Source of the DNA: Dipteris shenzhenensis
Taxonomy: Eukaryota > Polypodiophyta > Polypodiopsida > Gleicheniales
Strand: one strand, 5' to 3'
NCBI GenBank assembly: GCA_047967505.1
Contig: CM106539.1
DNA: 64,000 nt
The number at the start of each line of letters is the position of its first letter. The stretch's first letter is position 1. Positions 31,401 through 40,180 of this stretch are shown piece after piece. A program made the translations under genes and the position numbers. A model generated the notes under the pieces. That model searched no databases. It was not told the DNA's origin and saw only the letters and a program-made list of their open reading frames with translations.

Positions 31401-33801
31401 CACAAGAAAAAGGCTTACTAGTCCAATTCCACATCTTCACACGCACATGAGAGGATAATTCATCAACTCAGTAAATTGTTGACCCATGAGTATGTTACCC
31501 AACACCTTTAGGAGAGAGAGACCTAGTTTCTTTTGATCGGGCCTCATGCGCATGGTTAAAGGATCTCTTTTAATGCGTATATCTGTTCCCATCATCTGAT
31601 GATACTCTTCCGTGGTTTGATGACAAAACATATTCATTAATTGAACGGACTCGTCCTCCCCAGTCTCCTCAAAGTGCTTTCGAACAGCTTCTTTTGATGT
31701 ATCCTTCTTCCATGCTTTAACCCACTCACTATAATATGCAAGTGAACCAATCTCATTTCTCTTTTCCTCTTCCATCTTTAACCTGCAACACATCTAAGTT
31801 GACAAAAAGCAATAAGAACCAAGCTTTCAAATACAGAAAACTTACCAGCAGAACTTCTGATATTTTGCAGCACATCTACTCATATTGGTAATGTGACTTC
31901 GAGAATAATAGTCACAAAATCTTCAGTTTAGCAAGCTGTCAGGCAGTTGTGAAAGAACAGGACCAAAGAAAGAAAAGTAGCTCCTCCTGAAAGATTTCCT
32001 GCTATAAAAGATGTTCACAAACAAGACAGCTACTTTGCCATGGATTTTCAACAGACAGGGAAAAAACCTACACACACAATATCCTTGTAAACTGGATGGT
32101 CACCACAGACAAAAAGCAGTAAACAGCAAAGCAGCTGGGAAGGCAGCCTTCAATTAAGAAATCTGACCAGAAGAGCGCTAAAGAGTAATCACTCCCTCAC
32201 TCCCAACTCCATTGAAAAGAGTGGCAGAGTGTGCTTGATGGAAGCTATTTGGCTAGAAGTTTTGGCCAAAAGATCAAACAAGGTTTCTAGATGTCAAGCA
32301 TTGAGCACCAAATGCCTACTCATGCCGCGTCCAAGTTCAATCTCAAATACAACGGCACAATTAACACAGGAGACCAACTGAGACTTGCCTTTCATCATAA
32401 AGTGCATGTCTCCGAGCACGAGCAAGGGTTGCCTCTGCAATTGTGGGCTTGTCACCGAACAATTTGATCTGGCCTGTCTCAGCGGCAGCAGCTGCCATGG
32501 CCTGATACAGCAAATTTTCGGCATCAAAAGGTGGTACAGATGCAAGACGCCAGAAATATATAGAGGTACGGTCAAACAACAGCCACACGATAAAACAATG
32601 TGTTAAATTATTCCTGATTGGTTGAGTAAAATTCTTACAGTAAAAACATCTCCACGCCGCCAGCTCCATTCATTCCAAAGCTCTTTCTCTGGAGGAGGCT
32701 TCTTCCAATTCCACCACAGCTTTTCATTTGCAAGCGGTACCAAGCTATTTTTTTCTTCCTGCTTGCCAGTCTGAACACCAGCTTTCGAGGTCCCGTCTGC
32801 ACTTTCTATTTCGATGGCTTGTTTGTCAAGGTCGTATGACACATACTCATCCCTGTATTCATCGTCATCTTCCTCCTCCTTTTCTTCATAGACTTGGATT
32901 GGCTCTGCCTTTTTACGACGAGAACTCTTAGGTCTTGCAAGAGCGCCGGGCCTCCGTCTGCCACTCCCAGGTTTCCCCTTCTCCCTAGGTTGAAATGAGT
33001 CCTGTCTTGATGTCTTCTTGGGAACAGTAGCTTGAGCCTGTCTAATAATGGCAGGCATGTCCGCTGCCCAAAAGGGCTTGTCTGGAATGTTATTCCTATT
33101 GGGCGAAAAGGCTGGAGCTGGTTCGCCAGTAATGGGATCAATATACGTATGATACTGAGGGTGCTGAATTGGAGCATCCACAGAATCCTCTACGTTACAT
33201 CTAATCCGATGCACAAGGGCGGATTTTCGTGTTGGGGAGTTGCAAATCCAGTTTTTATGAAATAATTTGTTCTCCGCATAATTGCAAGCCAACCGGTCGT
33301 GGAGCGGAAGCCTCTGAGACGCAAACCAGATAACAAATTCGCGAAACCATATAAAAAACACCACGAAAAACAACAAGATACAAATCGCGGGTAACACAGA
33401 GATTTCATCCCGAATTCCATGCAAAACAATGCCGTAACAGAGAAACTTAACTCATTAAAATAAAAATGCAACTTATGAAAACGACAGCATGGAAATTGAT
33501 AGAGAGGAGATACTTCATTTGCTCATGAACAGAAAGCGCGCAAGATGTGTATACCAATCCTTTGAGAGGACAGCATGGAAAACAAGAGACATAAGATTGG
33601 CAACACAAAGACGTCATGAATGCATAGATACGAACCCTAAAGGTTCGAAAAAGAGGAACGTCATCAATCCAAAAGGGAAATTCCAGCGAACAACACGAAG
33701 ACACCATTTTTGATAAGAGAAACTTGATCAACTGACTCGTAACAACGAAAAAAACTTGAGGTGCGTACCGTGAGAGCGTCGGACTGGAGCAGCAACACCA
33801 T
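16164..33801 (-). CDS. PTAC12: pTAC12 / HEMERA (PAP5), ten exons
   Basis: Exons: 33801-33769, 33313-32639, 32501-32389, 31782-31523, 29133-29012, 25301-25230, 17102-17049, 16938-16702, 16583-16476, 16253-16164; 1,764 nt, 587 codons plus TAG. Every junction keeps frame and has an AG acceptor; introns 3 and 8 have GC donors. The family protein is an essential part of the plastid-encoded RNA polymerase complex and also acts in the nucleus in phytochrome signalling. Matching landmarks: YHTYIDPITGEPAPA and KPFWAADMP (exon 2), WWNWKKPPPEKELWNEW.WRRGD (end of exon 2), AETGQIKLFGDKPT (exon 3), YYSEWVKAWKKDTSKEAV..HFEETGEDE, MFCHQTTEEY and MMGTDIRIKRDPLTMRMR (exon 4), WGGDPIYPTVNYYQDPN and FHEPA (exon 5), and AIAGAVDIGE (exon 7). 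Residues 1 to about 53 read as a plastid transit peptide ending near RIRC. The C-terminus (exons 8-10) is acidic and repetitive and lacks the family's usual ending. Exons 1, 6 and 10 rest on splice logic and weak similarity. Confidence 0.9.
16432..16990 (-). repeat. Tandem duplication containing pTAC12 exons 9 and 8
   Basis: Two related segments, about 16,432-16,640 and 16,671-16,990. Both carry, on the plus strand, CAGCAGCAATCTCAT, then a (G/C)CGAAG.GTCAT stretch, a run of TCTTCC triplets, and a TCCTGTT splice-acceptor complement. Each therefore holds one acidic exon with its flanking intron ends. The distal copy (exon 8) has gained about 120 bp of hexamer repeat. Confidence 0.8.
16790..16921. 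repeat. CTTGCC/CTTGCT hexamer array inside pTAC12 exon 8
   Basis: About 20 hexamers. On the minus strand in the pTAC12 frame they read as Gln-Gly repeats followed by Gln-Glu repeats, leading into an all-acidic run. Being a multiple of three, the array can grow or shrink without breaking the frame. Confidence 0.95.
17103..20690. other. pTAC12 intron 6, distal part
   Basis: No coding relic identified. The segment 18,561-18,672 matches, in inverted orientation, 28,142-28,262 in intron 5. A short direct repeat of GTCCTCCAATCAC occurs near 19,205 and 19,248. Around 20,540-20,552 the minus strand reads CTATATAAGAG, which could be the TATA box of an LTR downstream of the gypsy tail at 20,690-21,125. 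LTR limits cannot be fixed. Confidence 0.4.
18561..18672 (-). repeat. Dispersed repeat, inverted partner of 28,142-28,262
   Basis: Plus-strand AATCTCATGATAGTCACTCA and AAGGTTGAAAACCATAACTCC-like sequence here are the reverse complement of sequence in intron 5, about 9.5 kb away. The shared core is about 110 bp. Probably two copies of one transposon fragment. Confidence 0.7.
20690..21125 (-). pseudogene. Ty3/gypsy pol tail with chromodomain-like end
   Basis: Minus strand, in pieces: LAEKLSPTYCGPLKKISEVA, AFKLKLPPHLKVHW, VFHVSRLKEVVGGLEPQ, RIIDFWERDLRNELI, then FKWNEEDSTWEPF. This is the integrase C-terminus (GPF..I..VAF.L.LP, FHVSRLK) leading into a chromodomain-like segment ending in a STWEPF motif. 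It lies in pTAC12 intron 6, in the same orientation as the gene. Stops and shifts show it is dead. Confidence 0.75.
21126..22655. other. pTAC12 intron 6: GC-rich and low-complexity stretch
   Basis: Contains a perfect 12-bp palindrome CCTATATATAGG (21,296-21,307) followed by a poly-C run, a GC-rich stretch at 21,310-21,620, GGA/GAG-rich imperfect repeats at 22,010-22,290, and CT and C runs at 22,397-22,525. It could hold the 5' LTR of the gypsy relic, but I cannot delimit one. Confidence 0.4.
22397..22525. repeat. (CT)n microsatellites and poly-C
   Basis: A CT run at about 22,397-22,433, then a run of about 18 C and a second CT run ending near 22,524. Confidence 0.9.
22660..22998 (+). pseudogene. 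LINE reverse transcriptase, N-terminal piece
   Basis: Plus strand: MKLHNGRAKDHEVYA, then ITPIHKARDPMSPKNYRIIM and VLDMEVSCYGEMQVLRSEGQAGF, read across one frameshift. This is the start of a non-LTR reverse transcriptase (the NYR.I and GQAGF blocks). It stops abruptly at about 22,998. It lies in pTAC12 intron 6, antisense to the gene. Confidence 0.85.
23133..23153. repeat. Short perfect inverted repeat
   Basis: GTCCGTACA and its exact complement TGTACGGAC are separated by GTC. Further GTCCGTAC half-sites lie at about 23,102 and 23,163. They sit just after the truncated LINE reverse transcriptase. Role unknown. Confidence 0.8.
23400..23640. repeat. Three spaced hairpin repeats
   Basis: Three units about 65-70 bp apart, each with a small stem (CCAAGGAAACATTGG, CCAATGAAAAACATTGG, CCCATGTGAAACTTGGG) followed by CTAGGGGCAA or CTGGGGGCAA. 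Likely part of a transposon end or LTR; not assigned. Confidence 0.6.
24270..24860 (+). pseudogene. LINE endonuclease relic
   Basis: Plus-strand frames 24,103-24,540 and 24,565-25,005 together show an apurinic-endonuclease-like domain of LINE type: FIAVCYFQPEISHF, SSRRDVLLVGDLQHGIGARQ (the usual GDFN site is altered), GISGVSVD, YGHALLDLGTAHDRILYNDL, NGFTCFPHGGGSSMVDYFLG. The downstream SDH motif is not evident. Stops and the changed catalytic region show decay. It lies in pTAC12 intron 6, antisense to the gene. Confidence 0.8.
25880..26245 (+). pseudogene. LINE ORF1 relic with zinc-knuckle remnant
   Basis: The plus-strand frame contains QQVEVPGLPEQFLHCRGMGHLAKS, which resembles the C..C...GH....C knuckle and its lead-in in plant LINE ORF1, with some cysteines lost. 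It is followed at 26,251-26,830 by C-rich, proline-coding low-complexity sequence. It lies in pTAC12 intron 5 and probably belongs with the endonuclease and reverse transcriptase pieces at 27.3 and 28.4 kb. Confidence 0.5.
27330..27680 (+). pseudogene. LINE endonuclease relic (intron 5)
   Basis: Plus-strand pieces: GQSLDILILQEHIIS near 27,345-27,390 (the LQE.H motif of LINE endonucleases) and WIVECDFNDRSSKET at about 27,634-27,680 (the W.V.GDFN site with one changed residue). The sequence between has lost its frame. Confidence 0.6.
27861..28112. repeat. Three imperfect tandem units
   Basis: Units start near 27,861, 27,943 and 28,015. They share CATGCATAGGGGTGGCTCC, ACAATTATAC and GGACCATTCTCCC, then GTAACATCT. 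Unit lengths vary (about 70-95 bp) because of internal insertions. Confidence 0.8.
28142..28262 (+). repeat. Dispersed repeat, inverted partner of 18,561-18,672
   Basis: Shares about 110 bp with intron 6 sequence in opposite orientation (core GAGTGACTATCATGAGATT). It directly follows the three tandem units. Confidence 0.7.
28440..28640 (+). pseudogene. LINE reverse transcriptase, N-terminal piece (intron 5)
   Basis: Frame around 28,493-28,640: MTTSFYRQLFQAEEETPQVV followed by EEVWTHIP, which resembles the segment leading into plant LINE reverse transcriptase. Short and without catalytic motifs, so the call is moderate. Confidence 0.5.
30260..30500 (+). pseudogene. LINE C-terminal zinc-finger relic (intron 4)
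   Basis: The plus-strand frame ends with YKIRTSSHDLKIEVCRWQEL followed by CKLCP..KIEDEAHPLVQF, a stop, then AHQHMR. This is the C..C....E.H end of a LINE ORF2, antisense to pTAC12. It lies upstream of the reverse transcriptase piece at 30,560, opposite to the normal order, so two element copies or a rearrangement are involved. Confidence 0.7.
30560..31300 (+). pseudogene. LINE reverse transcriptase, C-terminal half (intron 4)
   Basis: Plus strand: SSTIGISRGAPSPTPFTFTL (the QGCPLSP block, altered), VIPILLYAADDVSI at about 30,790-30,830 (the catalytic YADD with an inserted Ala), then after a stop DTAQGP, KANVMIINT, DPVYIWGESSQAP and VTMLSPMMRGKGCTPRDINLAEH. Inactive. It occupies intron 4 of pTAC12 on the antisense strand. 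Confidence 0.85.
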
Positions 33802-34022
33802 AGCCGTCGCTTCCTGATGATGATGTTGATGTCAACTCTATCTATTCCACGAATGGGTTTTGCCGGGGTTTCTCGTTCACGTACCTGCCACGCCAGCATC
33901 CCAGGTGGCACTCCAACGCCACCTTGGCACCCCTAGTTGGCACAACCACAAGGAATAGCATTAAAACAAGAGAGTACTCGTCGTGAGCACTACCCTTAGA
34001 GGGACGAGTTGCTTTGGGAACA

Positions 34023-34058
<36 letters not shown>

Positions 34059-34061
34059 AAG

Positions 34062-34112
<51 letters not shown>
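33802..34112 (-). promoter_or_regulatory. Upstream region of pTAC12
   Basis: Starting about 230 bp before the predicted ATG, the minus strand reads (TA)n at 34,111-34,080, then (CA)n, then (CT)n ending near 34,030, then CCTCTGTTCCC. A TA run followed by a pyrimidine patch is the general order of TATA and Y-patch in plant promoters, so this may be the core promoter and 5' UTR. No start site can be placed from sequence alone. Confidence 0.35.
34030..34112. repeat. Compound microsatellite (GA)n-(GT)n-(AT)n
   Basis: Three adjacent dinucleotide runs directly upstream of pTAC12. Confidence 0.95.
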
Positions 34113-34114
<2 letters not shown>

Positions 34115-34381
34115 TCAGAATAGAAAGGAGTACTGAGTGGCAAAACATCGCCTAAAATAAGTAGAGGGACACTTTTGAAAAAAAGTGCAACGAGAGCACT
34201 GCATTGCTAACAAGAGAGCACAAGGGAGAACATGATGTGCATTTCCTTTATTATCTCAATGTTTTTGGAGTATCTTGATAACCGGGCATGATGCTAATGA
34301 GTTGATTTGGCGGGGGAGGTGGGGGGGGAGGGGGGGAAGGAAAGAGAGAGAGAGAGAGAGAGAAGGGGGGGGAGAGCGAGG

Positions 34382-34427
<46 letters not shown>

Positions 34428-34688
34428 AATCGAACAAGAGCGTGTAGCTCACATAGAAGCAAAAATTAGATTAGATTGAGGCATGGGCATGGGATGAGTA
34501 TCCGAAATCGATTGGGAGGACACTTCTTTGGCTTGCCGCGCTGAAGGGGAAGTGCTTTAGTTGATGATGTTCTCCTCAAAGGGAATTGCATCTTTTGGTT
34601 AATGCTCAACTTCCTATTTTCAATCGCAGGTATTTCGCCTACCTTGAGAATATATCTTTCTCTTGAGAGTATTTCGCCTACCTTGAGA

Positions 34689-34752
<64 letters not shown>

Positions 34753-35050
34753 AGCTTCCTACCTCCACACCCGGATCTTTCTTTGAAAATTCCTCCACCA
34801 ACCTTTTGAGCAAGCCCATTGAATGAAATTCACCTTATGTTGAAAGTGTCAGTAGAATGATGCCTTGCAAGGCAATGCTAAAAATGTAAAGTAATAGAAA
34901 TTAACAATAAAATAAAATCTTCCAATAACATGTAAAAGAGAAAGACCGCACTTGTAAGTTAGCAGAGACAAAAGCAAGTGAAATTAAAATACACTGGTAG
35001 GGAACCCGCATGATGTTGAGGCATTATAATTGTCAACTAATATAAGCAGA
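34113..35050. repeat. Intergenic: GA/CT and CA microsatellites
   Basis: GA-rich tract at about 34,316-34,428 and (TC)n-(CA)n at about 34,689-34,752. The latter is preceded by two copies of a TATTTCGCCTACCTTGAGA unit at about 34,631 and 34,670. The rest shows nothing nameable. Confidence 0.85.
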
Positions 35051-35375
35051 GTACTATTTATGTATGTGTGTGATGTGTGTGTATGTATGTATGCGTGTGT
35101 ATGTGCCTCGTATGTGCATCTATCTTCATGTGTGACAGTGTGTATTTTTGCACACACACTTGTACGTGTATTAGTAAGTATGTGCTTGCGTGTGTGTATG
35201 TATATATGTGTGCACTCCCACTTATGTGTGTGCATATGCATGTGTATGTCTCTGCTTTTGCACATACATGTGTGCACCCCATACACGTGCATTTGTACGT
35301 GAATGTGTGATGTGTGCATGCTTATATGTGTGTTATGTACGTGTATGAAAGTGTCTATGTTTGGTGTGTGTGAGT
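35050..35375. repeat. Degenerate TG/TATG-rich minisatellite
   Basis: About 320 bp dominated by TGTGTATGTATG-like words, giving Cys/Val/Tyr or His/Thr-rich chance frames on both strands. Probably an old, mutated dinucleotide and tetranucleotide array. Confidence 0.9.
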
Positions 35376-35579
35376 ATATATGTGGCCCATTGGTAGTTCA
35401 AGAGTCCAATTGGTGATAGTCCAAGAGTTGATGGTAGTTCATAGAGAGCCTTTCCTAATTTGCAAGCGCACTGATTGCATATTCCAACACTCTTCTCTTT
35501 AGTACGATGAGGGATGGGCATGTTTGCATAATGAGGGGTGACAAGGTGCAAGGCTTAGGGCCGCTCTTGACATTTTGCT

Positions 35580-36450
35580 GCGTCATTTGTTGCCTATTAG
35601 ACCACGAACTAACTTTGACTTTGGGAGCATCACGACTCACCAAGCAGAATGGCTTTCTAGTTCTGGTTCACTAGTTTCCTGAACTGGAATTGGATATTCT
35701 TCCACACCTTCCTTGCATTTGTGCATGATACAAACAGATGGAAGACATCCTCTTTTTACAAAAGCCATCACTTTTGCCAACTATTTGCCCTGGCAATTGG
35801 TCTAAACACCTTATGTAAAATCAACTAGAGCAGCAAGGACATTGTTTATGGGATCACCTTATCCCTGATCGATATAAACATGTTTTTCCATTTGTGTCTA
35901 ATGTTATATGTTTTCCACCTTCTATTATTTGAGCGAGTAGGAATTGGGAAGATATGGTTGCATCCCACCAAGTTGAATTCGTTCCACAATACTAAGGAGC
36001 TGCCCCCTTTCCACTAAACCTCTTCTAACTAGCCTCTGCATCTTGCACTACCAAATCTTGGATTGCATTTAGATATGCTACAATGTTACAACCTCAATAG
36101 CGTTTCTGATGTTAGTGGGTCTCAACTCTATTGCGGTAGTGAAGTCCTAAACTCTTCTAAACTCTATTGCGGTAGTGAAGTCCTAAACTCTTCTATAACA
36201 ACAAGGTGACTTCAAGCCTTCACCTTCCACAGTGGACAGATGACGCGTTAAGCTTTTTCATCTCCCTAAAGTTGGGGATCGGCAAGTGCCTAGCTATCTC
36301 AAGGAAAACCTCGACTAAATTTGGTGAACAGTGATGCTTAAGTGCACATTGAGTTTCTTCAATCTGGGAGGAACACCTTTTATTCAGCATTGATGTAGAC
36401 TATGAGGGCTTTTAGCAACCGAGCTTTAATACCATGTCAAAAGACAAGTG
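35580..36450 (-). pseudogene. LINE ORF2 C-terminal relic with zf-RVT remnant
   Basis: On the minus strand, EDVFHLFVSCTNARKVWKNI (about 35,690-35,760) matches the plant LINE zf-RVT end (E...HLF..C..A..VW). Upstream, NRRWKTYNIRHKWKNMFI fits the preceding linker. A 35-bp tandem duplication (36,124-36,193) interrupts it. Not functional. Confidence 0.55.
36124..36193. repeat. 35-bp tandem duplication
   Basis: Two copies of a unit starting AACTCTATTGCGGTAGTGAA, at 36,124 and 36,159. Confidence 0.9.
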
Positions 36451-36699
36451 AATTGATCGAACCAAGGATATGCAATGAAAATTTGAAAACTCTTTTTTCT
36501 GGCTCTCTCTAGTCCTACTTCAATCACTACTACATCATAGTAAAACAATGCACATGCATGAACTTTTCATCATTAAAAAAACTAGGACATCACACAAAAG
36601 ACTTCCTTGATTACATAGTACTCATCAAGGAGTTTCAACTTTCTTGAACACTCTAATCAAATGCAACTATAACTACTTACGGATAGTGTGCATCCTATG

Positions 36700-37640
36700 T
36701 GCCTCTAATGATGGCTTTAGGTGGATCTATGTGCTTGCTTCCTTCAGCTTCGACTTGCCTTGAGACTTGTGCCCATTGCCCCATTGTGTAACTACATCAC
36801 CTTGATTCAAGATTAGTCTTCTAAGCTTTCCTCCACCATGCGACTACTCCTTCATTGCTAAAACATCTAGGTGTTTAACTCCTTTTAGCTTGGTTGCACT
36901 ATGTGACTACATTAAGTCGCTTCAACTTGGTGGCTCACCTCTTCATCCCCTTCATTGCTTTCAAATCCTTTGCTTTGTGACTTGCCCTTGTTGCACAACT
37001 TTGTCATGCTATTACTCTTACCTTCGCCTCCTTTGTTGCCTTCACCTCTTTCACATTGTGACTCGGCCCTATTCTACAACTTTGTCATATTATTGTAGAT
37101 AAGAGCTTGGGTGTCTTGGCTTGTGTTGCAAGATTGCTTCATGCTATTGGAAGTCTTGAGCATCTTGTCGTGTTATGCAACTTCATCATGTTGCTATAGG
37201 TCATGAGCATCTTCACTCATGCTACATGACAACTTTATGCCACTACACCTCCTAGGCATCTTGATCCTCTTGTGAAACTTCATCACATTGTTGCAGCTCT
37301 TGGGCATATGGGCTCTTGCTATGTGACTATGTCATGTTGCTATAATCAATGGGTGTCTTGGCTCATGAACTCAACATGAGACTATGTTACATTACGGGCA
37401 TATGGGCTCTTGCTATGTGACTATGTCATGTTGCTATAATCAATGGGTGTCTTGGCTCATGAACTCAACATGAGACTATGTTACGTTACTCATCCTCCAT
37501 CGTTTATGGTAGCATTGCCTTGCATCATGACTATTTCACATCGCTTCATGCACCTCCTTGCTATGCCTCCCTATGTCAATGCATGTGTGACTACCTTATG
37601 CTTCTACACACCTTGGACTATCACATATCCATGACTACTT
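36700..37640. repeat. Degenerate CATGTTGCTATA-type repeats with a 94-bp tandem duplication
   Basis: Loose repeats of TTGTGACT, CATCATGTTGCTATAG and GGGCATCTTG run through the region. Within it, 37,302-37,395 and 37,396-37,487 are near-identical 94-bp units beginning GGGCATATGGGCTCTTGCT. Non-coding. Confidence 0.75.
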
Positions 37641-38340
37641 TTCAAGTTCCTTTATGCCATCCTAAGATAGGCAAGGATTTCAGTCTATGACAAGAATTTT
37701 ATTCTCCTCCAATCATTAGGGTGATTTGCTCCCAAATTATATCCAAATATCCCTCCGCAGATCATTGCCTTTTTCATCTCCAAGATACCTATAGGGTTAG
37801 CTATCACCTGAATCCAATCTGGGAGTATTGCATTCTAAAACACATTTGGCTTATCATCTAAAATCTGCCTTCAAGGAGAAGTCTGAATGTGGGCTATCAT
37901 TTTTCTCATTGTTCTCTTCTCCTCATGTGTCAACTCACATGTGAGGCACTTGCATTCTATCCTTGGTGAATCAAAAGTCTCCTACAAGATGTCTTTCTTG
38001 GTAGAAGGTAATAAACATAAGTAGAACATAAACCAGCATTCATCTGAGCACGTCATAGAAAGCATTCAAGGCTACCAAATGTCTTGATTGCAAGAGACTT
38101 TTCTCTAGTCTTTTATCATGCCATTGGGTTTCCAGAGCACCTCTCATTCATACATTTTCAAGACATTGCCATAAACACTATTTGCAAAACATATGACTTA
38201 TTGACTTTGGTTTGTGTTCGTGGATTAGTCCACGTGTGGCCATCATAAGTTAGAAGGAAATTTGATATCCATAACTTTATAAATCTTACCATTTTCATAG
38301 CCATGTAGGCTAAAAAGGGTTTTAGAAATAATATATGGCG
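37641..38340. other. No recognisable feature
   Basis: AT-rich sequence before the satellite array. No convincing coding or repeat signal. Confidence 0.4.
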
Positions 38341-38690
38341 CATAGTATGCACTACATAGCTCATTAAGGATGCTTGAAAGAATAGATTAAGTGCTATATG
38401 TCAGAGATATCGTACATACCAAACAGTATGAGCTATATAGCTAATCAAGTATTGAAAGAATAGATTAAGTGCGATATATCAAAGCTATTGTATGTAGCAA
38501 ACACTATAAGCTATATAGCTCATTTAGAATGCATGAAAGATTAGACTCAGTGTTATATAGCATAGATAATGCTGTATATCATAGAAGCTTAACATATTAT
38601 GAGCTATATGGCATAGAATATGCTTGTAAGTGCATTTACTATGCTATATGGAGTAAATTTTGTGCAATTTACCCTAGATTAATTGTATAG
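38340..38690 (-). repeat. About 80-bp satellite array, left arm of an inverted pair
   Basis: Units begin near 38,374, 38,452 and 38,532 (periods 78 and 80) with TTGAAAGAATAGATTAAGTG, then GAGCTATATAGCTCAT. They are the reverse complement of the units at 39,650-40,020. Confidence 0.85.
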
Positions 38691-38739
38691 CACAACACGT
38701 ATATAACACTACATTGCTTATTAGCCCATGCTATGTTGA

Positions 38740-39460
38740 AGCTATAAAAAATAAAAAATAAGATAACGTCATTTGAGAGACTCACCTTGGCATCATCAAC
38801 CCTTTTCTGCAATTCCTGTACATCATCTTTGGTATGCAATCTTTGGAAGATTTGTAGTAACCATTCTTGATCAGCATCCTTTCCAAGACTAAACAGTTCA
38901 ACTTCTAGCCTATTCATTTCTATGTGCTTGCCCTCTACTCTATATGAGTCCTGGCTAGCGTTCTTAATAACCTGGCATTTGTATCAAGCGTAGACTTCAT
39001 ATTTCCCAACCTAACCTTAGCTACACTCATCATCTTAGCAATACCATCTTCCTATTTTTCTAGGAATTCTAGGCTCATGCAAGACATATTTTTCACGTGG
39101 TGTTGTGGAAACAAGAGATTTCATCTTGGAAGCGAACACACCCTATGCAAAGATCTCATATTGTCTTCCCACCTCTTGTGCTTTCTACTTAGATGCCCTC
39201 AAGTCTCATCATGGTCCATTGCATTCTCTAGAGGCAAATGGATCCCATGCAATGGTGAAAGGTTGCGTGTCCTTAGCCCTTTGCACTAGCTTGCAGTTCT
39301 CCAAGGCAAATGCCTTTGCAAAAAATAGCTCGATTTCATAATTTGGCGGTCCCTCTTGATAGACTTCATAGTGATGGCACACAAGCTTCTTGGTAAATTC
39401 ATCACATACATGATACAACTTTATTTTTCTTTTACCCAAAAATTCGAGACACATAAATAT
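38740..39460 (-). pseudogene. Unidentified coding relic between inverted arrays
   Basis: Minus-strand pieces read as protein: KLYHVCDEFTKKLVCHHYEV and FFAKAFALENCKLVQRAKDT (39,209-39,454), VRLGNMKSTLDTNARLLRTL (near 38,960-39,020), then MNRLEVELFSLGKDADQEW and DVQELQKRVDDAK (38,760-38,917). The last is likely coiled-coil. No family recognised. The position, framed by inverted satellite arrays, suggests the cargo or remnant gene of a mobile element. Confidence 0.45.
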
Positions 39461-39599
39461 AGACTCCCAATCTACAAGCCTGATGTCTTAATGCTATTTT
39501 TTAATGTTGTAGGGTGTGCTAGGTCCACTATGTGCATGCCTACTACAATCACTCCTATTACTTTCACTCCCATTAGATGCCATATGTAAATAAAGTCAA

Positions 39600-40180
39600 G
39601 TTGGACTTTACATAAAAAATACACTACTTATTATATTACTTTATCTAATCTTTCAAGAATACAACATGAGCTATATAGCTCATATTATGTGCTTTGTACA
39701 TTATCTCTGCTATATAGTAGTTAATATATTCTTTCAAGCCTACTAAATGAGCTATATATCTCATGCTATGTGCTACGCACATTATTTTTGCTACATAGCA
39801 CTCAATCTATCTTTTAAGCATAATGTATGAGCTATACGGCTCATGTTGTTTGCTATGTACATTATCTCTGCTTTATAGCACTTGTTCTATTCTTTCAAGC
39901 CTACTGAATGAGCTATATAGCTCACACTATGTGCTAAATGTCATATCTACTAGATAGTACTTAATCTAATATTTCAAGCATATAGTATGAACTATATATA
40001 GCTCATACAATGGGCTATGTAGCACAAAACGAGATATATTTCATGTTCTAACTAAGCTATGTAGCATGATGTGCAATTTATATCTACCATATAGCATGTA
40101 TTGTGCAACACAAACTATAGTATATAACACATATCATGTGCTTTTTGTATGTTATTGAGGTCACTAAGTTTGCTATGAGA
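39600..40180 (+). repeat. About 80-bp satellite array, right arm of an inverted pair
   Basis: The motif TTTCAAG (TTTTAAG in one unit) recurs at 39,651, 39,732, 39,812, 39,893 and 39,972 (periods 81, 80, 81, 79). Each unit also has a palindromic GAGCTATATAGCTC-type core and GCTATATAGCACTTAATCTA. Decay increases towards 40,180. Confidence 0.9.

Noticed and set aside
33314-33424. Hydrophobic N-terminus (membrane-like) in the frame that includes pTAC12 exon 2
   Set aside because: It reads through intron 1. A strong acceptor at 33,314-33,316 and a short in-phase first exon at 33,801 give a better transit-peptide start.
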